This document shows, piece by piece, positions 26,169-34,453 of a stretch of DNA of 64,000 nt (positions within the stretch are counted from its first letter, which is position 1; each line of letters begins with the position of its first letter). Under the pieces are notes generated by a model. The model saw only the letters and a program-made list of their open reading frames with translations. It was not told the DNA's origin and made no database searches. The DNA is from Yaniella flava (GTDB taxonomy: Bacteria > Actinomycetota > Actinomycetes > Actinomycetales > Micrococcaceae). A program made the translations under genes and the position numbers. Location: assembly GCF_039529295.1 (NCBI RefSeq), contig NZ_BAAAMN010000005.1, positions 62,001 through 126,000 of the forward strand, given 5' to 3'.

Positions 26169-27095
26169 ATGAGTATCGCCATCTGGATAGCAATCGCTCT
26201 GGCGTGTTTCGTGCTGCCGGCCACCTCGCTCACCAGCGGAGGCAAGCGTCATCCCGAATATCACAACCTTGCCCGACATGCGGAGCACGTCGGCCTGCCT
26301 CTGCCGGATCACATTGCTCGGGCCGTGGCGACATGCATTCGTAGAAGGCAACGCGGCATGTCGATTGGCGGTAGCGCAGGGATAGTGCTCGCGACCATCG
26401 TCTTTATCATCTTTTTCGACAATGACGACGGGGCAATAGGCGCTTTCGTACTATTCTGCGCCGGTGCCGGGACAGTCTTCGGGGGTGCCTGGGCGATCGC
26501 AGCCTACCGTCCGAGTCAAACCATCGATCGACCGGTCGTGGCGAGAATGCGGTCGGTGGGATTGGCGGACTATCTGACGAAAGGGGAGCGGTTTGGCCTG
26601 TGGGCAGTACCTGCGGTGTTGATAGTTGGTGTGATCGTAGGAGGACTGTTGCTCGGGCGGCTACCTGAACACGCTGCTGTGGGTAACTACGGCCTCATCG
26701 CAGGCAGCCTGAGCGCCGTTGCACTGCTGACTTGGGTGGCGGCGCTCGTGGCATTGCGTCGAGTGCTCATGGCACCTGCCCGAACCGAAACCCAGCTCGA
26801 ACTCGCATGGGCTGACAGCGAGCGGGCACAGGGGCTCCGGCAAGTCGCCAATCTGAGCGTGATAGTCGCCAGCATGGCATTATTATTTTGGTTGGTAAGT
26901 ATTGGAGTCGTGCTGACCACCGATGGTTTCTATCGAAATCATCCCGAACTCACCTGGTCGATCACAGGTATCGCCCTGATCGCTTATCTGGCACTGTGTC
27001 TCGTCGCAGCAGCCGGCCCCTTATCCTCTTGGCTCAGTGGTCGTCGAAAAGGATATGAGCAGCGTCAATTATGGTCGGACGGGGTGCCGGTATGA
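26169..27095 (+). CDS. Multispanning membrane protein co-transcribed with a GntR regulator
   Basis: This 308-residue protein has about seven hydrophobic segments (near residues 4-20, 66-80, 90-112, 136-158, 170-195, 220-244 and 258-280). It carries no ATPase, permease or enzyme motif that I recognise. The ATG at 26169 has AAAGGAGAG upstream, overlapping the operator. The next gene, a YtrA-like regulator, overlaps its stop by ATGA. YtrA-type operons usually encode membrane proteins or ABC exporters that answer envelope stress, which is the best guess here. No ATPase gene follows. Confidence 0.75.
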   Translation: MSIAIWIAIALACFVLPATSLTSGGKRHPEYHNLARHAEHVGLPLPDHIARAVATCIRRRQRGMSIGGSAGIVLATIVFIIFFDNDDGAIGAFVLFCAGAGTVFGGAWAIAAYRPSQTIDRPVVARMRSVGLADYLTKGERFGLWAVPAVLIVGVIVGGLLLGRLPEHAAVGNYGLIAGSLSAVALLTWVAALVALRRVLMAPARTETQLELAWADSERAQGLRQVANLSVIVASMALLFWLVSIGVVLTTDGFYRNHPELTWSITGIALIAYLALCLVAAAGPLSSWLSGRRKGYEQRQLWSDGVPV

Positions 27096-27457
27096 ATACC
27101 TTCGTGATCGATCCGCACGCCGACGTCGCCCCGTATGAGCAACTGCGAAGACAACTCATAGAACAGATCACCGCTGGACAGCTGCCAGCAGAGACGCGAC
27201 TACCCGCAGTACGCCGTCTGGCTGCGGAGCTCGCTCTTGCTCCGGGGACCGTCGCTCGGGCCTATAAAGAGCTCGAAGCCGAAGGCTATTTGGAAACGCG
27301 CGGACGAAACGGCACTGTGGTGGCTTCTCCTGCGGTCAACGACCCTACGGTGCAAGCGCAGCGCATCACCGCAGAATATGTCACCACGATGCTGTCGCTG
27401 GGTTATGATGCAAAAGCCATCCAGGAAAGAGTACTGAATGCGCTGACAGGCTCGTGA
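27092..27457 (+). CDS. GntR-family regulator, YtrA-like (short effector-less type)
   Basis: This is a 121-residue regulator. The N-terminal winged helix (PYEQLRRQLIEQITAGQLPAETRLPAVRRLAAELALAPGTVARAYKELEAEGYL) is followed by only about 50 residues, the size of the YtrA subfamily, which dimerises through a short helical tail and lacks a large ligand domain. I start at the ATG at 27092 (ATGA overlap with the membrane protein gene). It probably binds the 35-base palindrome at 26126-26160. A strong terminator follows. Confidence 0.9.
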   Translation: MNTFVIDPHADVAPYEQLRRQLIEQITAGQLPAETRLPAVRRLAAELALAPGTVARAYKELEAEGYLETRGRNGTVVASPAVNDPTVQAQRITAEYVTTMLSLGYDAKAIQERVLNALTGS

Positions 27458-27492
27458 GCACGGCTGAGTTCATCAAGCGTTGCAGACACAAG

Positions 27493-27532
27493 AGACCGGG
27501 GGCTACTGAGGACTTCAGTAGCCGCCCGGTCT
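27493..27532. terminator. Strong bidirectional stem-loop between gntR and the Clp gene
   Basis: AGACCGGG plus GGCTACTGA on the left pair with TCAGTAGCC and CCCGGTCT on the right, leaving one bulged G and a short loop. It separates two convergent genes, 35 bases after the GntR stop and 28 before the stop of the minus-strand Clp gene. There is no clear T tract on the plus strand. Confidence 0.75.
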
Positions 27533-27559
27533 GCGTGTCGTTCGGCTTAGGCGTGTGGA

Positions 27560-30112
27560 TTAGGCAGCGAGTTCAGCCCGTGCCCGAACCGGTATAACCT
27601 TCAGGCCATCATCCTCGACGGTCACATGTACGCTATCGCCGTCCTGGACCGACTCGGAGACCAAGAGATCAGCAACCTTATCGTCCAGCTCGCGCTGAAT
27701 GACACGGCGCATTGGACGAGCACCGTAGGCCGGCTGGTAGCTGGCATTGGCAATCCAGTCTCGTGCGTCGTTATCGACATCGAGCGTAATGCCCTGGGCA
27801 ACGAGACGCTGTTCAGAATCGCGCAACTGCATGCCGACAATCTCGCGGAGCTGCTCGGAGCTCAACGGGTTGAACAACAAGGTGTCGTCAATACGGTTGA
27901 GGAACTCTGGACGCATGAACTCACGCACCCGGCCCATTACTTTTTGCTCGGTATCGCGCTGTGTTGCCGCCGCGTCACCGGACACAAAGCCCAGCGGTGC
28001 GCCAGTTGATGACAAGAACTCGGAACCCAAGTTCGAAGTCATGATTAACACGGTATTGCGGAAATCTACGGTACGACCCTGACCATCGGTGAGGCGTCCA
28101 TCGTCGAGTACCTGCAGCAGCATGTTGAACACATCGGGGTGGGCCTTCTCGATTTCATCGAGCAGAATCACCGAGTATGGACGACGACGAACCTGTTCGG
28201 TGAGTTGCCCGGCCTCGTCATAGCCGACGTAGCCCGGAGGGGCACCGACCAGACGTGAGACGGTGTGACGTTCACCGAATTCCGACATATCCAACCGGAC
28301 CATCGCATCGGCATCGTCAAAGAGTGAATGCGCCAGTGATTTGGCCAGTTCGGTTTTGCCGACACCGGTGGGGCCCAGGAACAGAAAGCTGCCGACCGGG
28401 CGGGATGGATCAGCCATCCCGGTGCGTGACCGACGAATCGACTTCGCTATGGCAGAGACCGGATCGTCTTGGCCAACCACCCGCTCGTGGAGTTCGTCCT
28501 CGAGACGAGCCAAACGCGATTTCTCGGCTTCGGTCATGCGCGCAGCTGGAATGCCGGTGGCGCGCGAAACCATCTCTGCGATGGCATCCTCGTCCACGAC
28601 AGACGATCCCGTCGCAGGCTGGGCAGCGGCTGCAGCCAATTGTTCGCTGATCTGGTGAACCTGGTCCCGAAGTTCGGTGGCACGTTCGTAGTTCTCGGCG
28701 TTGACCGCAGCATTCTTCTCCGATTCCAGATCGGCAAGCTTTGAGCGCAATGCTTCGGTATCCACTTCGGGCCCGTCATTGAGCGGTCCACGTTTCAGCG
28801 ACAATCGGGCACCGGCCTGATCGATCAAGTCGATGGCCTTATCCGGTAAAAACCGATCGGTAATGTAGCGGTTGGATAGCTCGACGGCAGCTCGAAGTGC
28901 CGCGTCGGTGTAGGTCACGTGGTGGTGGTCCGCATAGCGATCTGCCAGTCCATTCATGATTTGTACGGCATCCTCGATCGAAGGCTCGCCAACGGTGACC
29001 GGCTGGAACCGGCGTTCTAGCGCTGAGTCCTTTTCGATGGTGCGGTATTCCTTGAGGGTGGTAGCACCGACCATGTGCAGATCGCCGCGGGCGAGGCGTG
29101 GTTTGAGAATATTGCCGGCGTCCATGCCACCAGATTCTCCTGAACCGCCAGCACCGACCACGGTGTGCAGCTCATCGATAAAGACGATGGTGTTACCGTC
29201 TTCGGTAATCTCGTCCATTGCATCGGTGAGACGTTCTTCGAAGTCACCGCGGTACCGAGTGCCAGCGATCATCCCGGCAAGATCCAAGGTGATGACGCGA
29301 CGGCCCTTGAGCTGGGCTGGTACTTCGTCATCAATGATGGCTTGGGCCAAGCCCTCCGCAATAGAGGTTTTGCCGACACCTGCTTCACCGATCAGTACCG
29401 GGTTGTTCTTGGTGCGACGAGCCAGCACCTCAATGGTCTGCTCGATCTCATCTCCACGCCCGATGACGGGATCCAGCCGTCCGGCTTGGGCTTCGGCGGT
29501 GAGGTCCAAGCCGAATTTTTCCAGCATAGATTCCTCACCGTCGCCTTGACCCTCGTTGTGGGTACCGGGCTGTCCGGTAGGTCCCTGCTGTTGTGCTCCG
29601 GCTTGAAGTGACTGCGGGGTCACGCCGGCCTGTGCCAACAGTGCACCGGCGGGGGAATCGTGGTTCAACACGAAAGCAAAAAATACGTGCTCTGGGTCAA
29701 TGTAGGTTGATCCGAATGCGCGTGCTACTTGGTAGCCGTCAAGCAGAGCCTTTTGAGCCGAGGCGTTGAGCGATGCCGTGGCGTCGCCTTTCTCCTCTAG
29801 GGCTGCTGGTAGGCGTTCGTCCACGGCGGTGATGATGGTTTTCGGATCAGCACCGGCCTGGCGTACCCCAGCAGCTGCGGGGTCTTCGGCGAGCATGACG
29901 CGCAGGATGTGGAGCGCGTCGACATCAGCCTGGCCACGTTCTACAGCGAATTTCGCGGCTGCTTGAATGATGTCGTGGGTCCGCTTGCTGAGCAGACGGT
30001 TAATATCTACGGGACGTCCCTGACGTCCGGCTCGCTGACCCTGAAGGTAGCGAGCAAAGAATTCGTCGAAGGAGTCGCCGTTGGAACCGGCGGAACCAAA
30101 GAATGCGGGCAT
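27560..30112 (-). CDS. AAA+ unfoldase of the ClpC/ClpB family under HAIR control
   Basis: This 850-residue HSP100 protein has an unusual N-terminal start, a Clp N-domain (about 35-165), AAA-1 with GEAGVGKT (242-249), a short UVR-like coil (about 450-490), and AAA-2 with GPTGVGKT near 580. The short coil and the tripeptide LGF near residue 709, in the position of the ClpP-docking loop of ClpC, speak for a ClpC-like ATPase rather than ClpB, which has a long middle coil and no such loop. The ATG at 30112 has AGGAGG upstream. Two HAIR boxes and a promoter precede it, so it should be heat-inducible through HspR. It may feed ClpP or act as a disaggregase; I leave the symbol open. Confidence 0.9.
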   Translation of the reverse strand: MPAFFGSAGSNGDSFDEFFARYLQGQRAGRQGRPVDINRLLSKRTHDIIQAAAKFAVERGQADVDALHILRVMLAEDPAAAGVRQAGADPKTIITAVDERLPAALEEKGDATASLNASAQKALLDGYQVARAFGSTYIDPEHVFFAFVLNHDSPAGALLAQAGVTPQSLQAGAQQQGPTGQPGTHNEGQGDGEESMLEKFGLDLTAEAQAGRLDPVIGRGDEIEQTIEVLARRTKNNPVLIGEAGVGKTSIAEGLAQAIIDDEVPAQLKGRRVITLDLAGMIAGTRYRGDFEERLTDAMDEITEDGNTIVFIDELHTVVGAGGSGESGGMDAGNILKPRLARGDLHMVGATTLKEYRTIEKDSALERRFQPVTVGEPSIEDAVQIMNGLADRYADHHHVTYTDAALRAAVELSNRYITDRFLPDKAIDLIDQAGARLSLKRGPLNDGPEVDTEALRSKLADLESEKNAAVNAENYERATELRDQVHQISEQLAAAAAQPATGSSVVDEDAIAEMVSRATGIPAARMTEAEKSRLARLEDELHERVVGQDDPVSAIAKSIRRSRTGMADPSRPVGSFLFLGPTGVGKTELAKSLAHSLFDDADAMVRLDMSEFGERHTVSRLVGAPPGYVGYDEAGQLTEQVRRRPYSVILLDEIEKAHPDVFNMLLQVLDDGRLTDGQGRTVDFRNTVLIMTSNLGSEFLSSTGAPLGFVSGDAAATQRDTEQKVMGRVREFMRPEFLNRIDDTLLFNPLSSEQLREIVGMQLRDSEQRLVAQGITLDVDNDARDWIANASYQPAYGARPMRRVIQRELDDKVADLLVSESVQDGDSVHVTVEDDGLKVIPVRARAELAA

Positions 30113-30132
30113 TATGTGTCCTCCTAGTGGTT

Positions 30133-30152
30133 TGTGCAGAGGGTTCTGCACA
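30133..30152 (-). promoter_or_regulatory. Perfect inverted repeat in the Clp gene leader
   Basis: TGTGCAGA and TCTGCACA form eight-base arms around GGGT. On the transcript it would be a hairpin 20 bases before the start codon and just upstream of AGGAGG. It may modulate translation; it does not match CIRCE or HAIR. Confidence 0.45.
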
Positions 30153-30155
30153 GAA

Positions 30156-30176
30156 GTTGAGTGTTCTTAACTCAAG
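30156..30176 (-). promoter_or_regulatory. HAIR operator (HspR site) downstream of the Clp promoter
   Basis: GTTGAGT-N7-ACTCAAG differs from the HAIR consensus CTTGAGT-N7-ACTCAAG at one base. It lies just downstream of the -10 box of the Clp promoter, where bound HspR would block transcription. Confidence 0.85.
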
Positions 30177-30195
30177 TAACGCATCGTTGATCGAC

Positions 30196-30224
30196 ATTAT
30201 TCCGAGAAATGTTCGATTGGTCAA
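30196..30224 (-). promoter_or_regulatory. Promoter of the Clp ATPase gene
   Basis: Reading on the minus strand: TTGACC (30224-30219), a 17-base spacer and AATAAT (30201-30196), five of six matches at each hexamer. It sits between the two HAIR elements, the classical layout of an HspR-repressed heat-shock promoter. Confidence 0.75.
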
Positions 30225-30228
30225 GAAA

Positions 30229-30249
30229 CTTGAGTGAACCTAGCTCAAC
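30229..30249 (-). promoter_or_regulatory. Second HAIR operator upstream of the Clp promoter
   Basis: On the plus strand it reads CTTGAGT-N7-GCTCAAC, two mismatches from the HAIR consensus in the second half-site. It ends just upstream of the -35 box. Two boxes around one promoter suggest co-operative HspR binding. Confidence 0.78.
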
Positions 30250-30284
30250 TAACGGGGAGGGTGCCCAAATATTCCGGAGAGCCT

Positions 30285-31016
30285 CTAAGAGCGTTTCTCC
30301 ACGGGCCACTCGCGAGATACCGTGGCTTCCGGGTTTTTCCGACGCAAGTACTGCTCGAAGCTTGCGGACTGGTCCGACTTCCAACGAATCTGGTGATCGA
30401 ACAGTTCTTCGAGTGACACATCAAATTTGCCCGGGAATTTCGCCACCATGGCTTGGCATACTTGGACCGCGGCAATCGAATCGGCTTGCGATGTGTGAGC
30501 GTTGTCGAGGAGTACGCCGTAGTGTTGGCATGCCGCTTCGAGTGTGCGCTTGCCCTTACGATACGTGTCTGCGTATTTGTCTAGAACATAGGGATCCACG
30601 ACCCCAACGACGGGAAACTCGTTGGCATCTCGCCGTGCTAACTCGGCTGTGAGCAGGGTGAAGTCATAGACTCCGTTGTAAGCGATAATTGGCACGCGGT
30701 GATGCATGAAATCTGACAGTGTGGCCACGATTTCATTGAGGCCCTGGGCGGCATCCATGCCGTGTTCGCGTGCGTACTCAGTGGAAATACCATGTACTGC
30801 GGCTGCCTCGGGCGGGATGTCCACTTCGGGATTGAGTAACCATTCGGCACTGGTACGCATATGCCCGTCAGGATCCATGAGGACGATGGAGGCAGTCACG
30901 ATACGTGCCTCGTGCGGGTTGCGTCCGGTGGTTTCTAAATCGAACCCCACCATTGAGCCGGTATGCCAGGGGTCATTCGGTCCAGGAATTGTCAACACAG
31001 ATTCTGCTTTGATCAT
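30285..31016 (-). CDS. DEDDh 3'-5' exonuclease (DnaQ-like)
   Basis: This 243-residue protein has an exonuclease core with motif I VGFDLETTG, motif II in AYNGVYDFTLL, and the HTSQADSIAAV block that supplies the catalytic His and the last Asp. It is a stand-alone proofreading-type or RNA/DNA-trimming nuclease rather than a polymerase subunit. It is divergent from adnA by about 107 bases, and its downstream gene on the same strand is the Clp ATPase behind the HAIR boxes. The substrate is unknown. Confidence 0.9.
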   Translation of the reverse strand: MIKAESVLTIPGPNDPWHTGSMVGFDLETTGRNPHEARIVTASIVLMDPDGHMRTSAEWLLNPEVDIPPEAAAVHGISTEYAREHGMDAAQGLNEIVATLSDFMHHRVPIIAYNGVYDFTLLTAELARRDANEFPVVGVVDPYVLDKYADTYRKGKRTLEAACQHYGVLLDNAHTSQADSIAAVQVCQAMVAKFPGKFDVSLEELFDHQIRWKSDQSASFEQYLRRKNPEATVSREWPVEKRS

Positions 31017-31123
31017 GGTTCTAAAATACCTTGTCGTGCATTCTGTATGCGAGCACTACGTCACTTGTGGATCATGACTGAGCTTGTGGAGAGTTTGGGC
31101 GGTTATATGACAAAAGTGGTTCA

Positions 31124-34100
31124 ATGGAGAGCATGGTTTCAACTCCGCAATTGCTTCGGCCCAAGAACCTCTTTCGTACTGCACCTCAACTTGATGTCCG
31201 TCAACAAGATGTTGTCGATCAGGCGCCGGGACACGGGCCGATGCTGGTGCTTGGGGGCCCGGGCAGCGGAAAAACCACGGCGGCGGTCGAGTACGCGGTT
31301 GCCAAAATCAAGGCGGGAGTACCCACGAGCCAGGTCCTGTTGCTCACGAACACGCGTACGGCAGCTTCGCAACTGCGCAATCAGCTCACGGCACGCCTGA
31401 ATTTTGAGGCTATTGACTCTCGGTCGGAAACCCCCGTGCGTTCGTTCGCGTCCTACGCGTTTGATCTGATCACGCGTATTCGTGAAGACCACGTCGCCAC
31501 GCCAAGGCTGCTGGCCGGTGCCGAGCAAGATCGGGTGATTGCCGAACTTATCGAAGGGTATATGACCGACCCCGAGTTGGCACTCGAATGGCCTGAAAGT
31601 CTTGCCCAAGCTGTCGGGCTGCGGGGACTGCGTCATGAATTGCGTGAGCTGATTGACCGCAGTGCAGAATACGGTATCCAACCGGGACAACTTGAAGCGC
31701 TGGGTCGCAGCAAGGGACGTGCCGAATGGAGACTTGCGGCGACGATCCTGCAGGACTACCGCGATGTCTTAGACCTTTCAGGTGATGATGCCTACGACGC
31801 CTCCGGGCTCATCACGTCCGCGGCTGATCTATGGGAAGCCAACCCAAACTTTGCGGCGGACGAAACACAGCGCATTCAGCACATCATCATCGATGACTTC
31901 CAGGACGCCACACCGGCGATCCACCGGCTCGTCAAACTCATCGGCACCCAACGCGATATTGTCATCACCGCAAACCCCGACACCACGGTGCAAGGCTTTC
32001 GCGGGGCGAGACCGCAGGCACTGGCGCAGTGGCCACAGATCCTGGCACCGGACGCCACGGTCACGACGATAGACGCCGGATACCGCATGGGCGAACAACT
32101 CAACGCCGCATATCAGCGCACCGTGGGTCGCATCCCCGCAGTCGCTGGGTTCCCAGATATTCGGGCACGCCTCACGTCTGCCACACATGATGATAGCGTC
32201 GCCGTGCATCGTCTGGCGTCTCCGGTGCAAGAGCACCTCTTTATTCTGCAGCAAGTCTTGGAACTCCATCACCGTGAAGGTGTCGCTTTTGACGACATGG
32301 CCGTGCTAGCTCGTACCGCATCCAAGGTTTCCGAAGTCGCGACCGCGCTGGAATCAGAAGCGATCCCCGTGGCCCGGTCCATCTCAGAAGTCATGTTGAA
32401 TCAGCAGCCGGCTGCCGCACCACTGTTGGTGCTGACCAGTGCAGCAGATGCTGTGGCACGAGGCAGCGGCGAGACCGCTACGGGGTTGGAGCCTGCCGAC
32501 CTGCACTGGTTGATCACCGGTCGATACGGTGCCTCAACCCCGCTAGAATTACGCAACCTACGCCGCCGTTTATTGTCTGTGGAACGCGACGAGAAGGGTA
32601 CGCGCGCCTCGGCGGAACTACTCGATGAGCTCGTCGCCAACCCGAATGAAGCGGCCTCACTATTAGCACTAGATGCTGATCGTCCAATGCCTCGATATGC
32701 CAGAGGAGCGGTGCGTATTGGCCGCATGTTAGCTGCCATGACAACGGCTACCGTCGAGGAAAAAGCTTCGGCAGAAATGGTGCTGTGGGCCGGGTGGGCG
32801 ACAGCCCTGCCCGAAGTCGGCAACGTGTGGGAAGAACAAGCTCTGGGCGACGACAAGGATGCCGCAGTTCGGGCGAATCGGGATCTGGACTCAGCAGTCG
32901 CCCTGTTTGAAGCAGCCGAACGGTATGTGGTGCAATTTCCCGGTCAAAGTGCCGCGGGCTTTACCGAATACTTAGCGGAGCAAGATTTACCCATGGACTC
33001 ATTGTCCTCACGATCCGATCAAACAGGCGTTGCGGTGTTGACCCCTACATCCGCTGCGGGTGGTTCGTGGAACACGGTGTTTGTGGTGGGCGTCCAAGAA
33101 GGCGTGTGGCCCAACACCCGCTTGCGTGGTCAACTTTTACACACCCAAGAACTCGTGGAAGAAGTCACCGGCACCGCGGGCGACCAACCCATCAATGAGC
33201 GCATCGCCCAAGTACGCCACGATGAACTTCAAACCTTCGCAGCCGCCATCTCACGAGCATCGCAGCGACTCATTGCCACGGCAGTCGCCGATGCAGACCA
33301 TCAACCCTCCATGTTCATTGAACGGCTCGACCCGTGGCCACCCACGGATGACCACCCCGTGCGTCCATACACCACCGTCGCTACACCGCTGACGGTGAGT
33401 GGACTGGTCATCGACTTGCGTCGCACACTTGAAGAAGCCCAACGCACTCTGTCGATGACTACTGATCCTCATAAGGTTGAGCTGTTGGAAGCAGGTGCCA
33501 CGCAAGCGGCAGAAGGTCTCGCCGTGCTGGCAGAAGGCGGGATCTCAACCGCGAGCCCCGACAATTGGTGGGGCCTGCTGGAACTGTCCACCCAGACTCC
33601 GATCCACGGGATAGACGAGACGGGTGCAGCCAACCGCATTCGCTTATCCCCATCGACGGTCGAAACAGCCGTGGAATCACCCCTGCGATGGTTTATCTAC
33701 CAGGTCTCCACATCGGCGTCCTCGCCCGCTGCTGCGACCGGCACATTCGTGCACGCGATCGCAGAGAAATATCCGCAAGCAGATGTCGGCGAGATGTATG
33801 CCGAGCTCAAGGCGAAGTTCCCGGTGTTGGCCGCGGAAGCCGGCATTGAACCCGGCTGGGAATATGACGCACTGTATGCCAAAGCGCAACGTGCCCTAGA
33901 GTTCTTCTACGAATACGTCTCGGGTATGAGCGCAGGCTATACGACCGGCCGTGGGCAAACCAAAGAAGAATTTGGACCCCGTACACTTGTGGCCGTCGAG
34001 CAGCGCGTCAGCGTCGATCTGACGGTCGATGACCTCCCAGTGCAGCTGAACGGCGTCATCGACCGTGTGGAAGTCGACCACACCGGACGCCCCTATGTCG

Positions 34101-34453
34101 TGGACCTCAAAACCGGCTCGACCAATGTCAGCGGCGAATCGATGCTGCGATTGCCCCAGCTTGGCGTCTATCAAGCCATGGTAAAGGCCGGGGCACTCAC
34201 CGATATCGTTGAGCGGACTGATCCGGCCGGTGCTGCACTGGTACAACTCGGCAAAAATCGGGCTTCAGTCCAGATCCAGCCTCAAGCACCGCTCGGGGCA
34301 GAACGCTCCTGGGCCGAAGATGACATCGCTGATGCCGCTCGATGGGTTCAGGGACCCTATTTTTACAACGTTCACCAGGGTGAAGACTGCAACCTCGCAG
34401 CGCTGTGCCCCATCTGTACGGAAGGACAACAGGTAACCGAATGGCTGGTCTAA
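31124..34453 (+). CDS. adnA: AdnA-like helicase-nuclease subunit
   Basis: This 1109-residue protein combines an N-terminal UvrD-type motor (Walker A GGPGSGKTT, residues 44-52) with a C-terminal RecB-type PD-(D/E)xK nuclease (VIDRVEVD, VDLKTG about 993-998). Motif II is DDFQD (257-261) in place of DEFQD, fitting the degenerate motor of AdnA in actinobacterial AdnAB. AdnAB resects double-strand breaks for recombination. Three cysteines (1089, 1095, 1098) stand near the C-terminus. The start may be the ATG at 31124 or 31133. It overlaps adnB by about 13 bases. Confidence 0.88.
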   Translation: MESMVSTPQLLRPKNLFRTAPQLDVRQQDVVDQAPGHGPMLVLGGPGSGKTTAAVEYAVAKIKAGVPTSQVLLLTNTRTAASQLRNQLTARLNFEAIDSRSETPVRSFASYAFDLITRIREDHVATPRLLAGAEQDRVIAELIEGYMTDPELALEWPESLAQAVGLRGLRHELRELIDRSAEYGIQPGQLEALGRSKGRAEWRLAATILQDYRDVLDLSGDDAYDASGLITSAADLWEANPNFAADETQRIQHIIIDDFQDATPAIHRLVKLIGTQRDIVITANPDTTVQGFRGARPQALAQWPQILAPDATVTTIDAGYRMGEQLNAAYQRTVGRIPAVAGFPDIRARLTSATHDDSVAVHRLASPVQEHLFILQQVLELHHREGVAFDDMAVLARTASKVSEVATALESEAIPVARSISEVMLNQQPAAAPLLVLTSAADAVARGSGETATGLEPADLHWLITGRYGASTPLELRNLRRRLLSVERDEKGTRASAELLDELVANPNEAASLLALDADRPMPRYARGAVRIGRMLAAMTTATVEEKASAEMVLWAGWATALPEVGNVWEEQALGDDKDAAVRANRDLDSAVALFEAAERYVVQFPGQSAAGFTEYLAEQDLPMDSLSSRSDQTGVAVLTPTSAAGGSWNTVFVVGVQEGVWPNTRLRGQLLHTQELVEEVTGTAGDQPINERIAQVRHDELQTFAAAISRASQRLIATAVADADHQPSMFIERLDPWPPTDDHPVRPYTTVATPLTVSGLVIDLRRTLEEAQRTLSMTTDPHKVELLEAGATQAAEGLAVLAEGGISTASPDNWWGLLELSTQTPIHGIDETGAANRIRLSPSTVETAVESPLRWFIYQVSTSASSPAAATGTFVHAIAEKYPQADVGEMYAELKAKFPVLAAEAGIEPGWEYDALYAKAQRALEFFYEYVSGMSAGYTTGRGQTKEEFGPRTLVAVEQRVSVDLTVDDLPVQLNGVIDRVEVDHTGRPYVVDLKTGSTNVSGESMLRLPQLGVYQAMVKAGALTDIVERTDPAGAALVQLGKNRASVQIQPQAPLGAERSWAEDDIADAARWVQGPYFYNVHQGEDCNLAALCPICTEGQQVTEWLV

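Noticed and set aside
30133..30176. CIRCE element of HrcA in front of the Clp gene
   Set aside because: CIRCE is TTAGCACTC-N9-GAGTGCTAA. The sites here match HAIR instead, and the nearby TGTGCAGA repeat matches neither.
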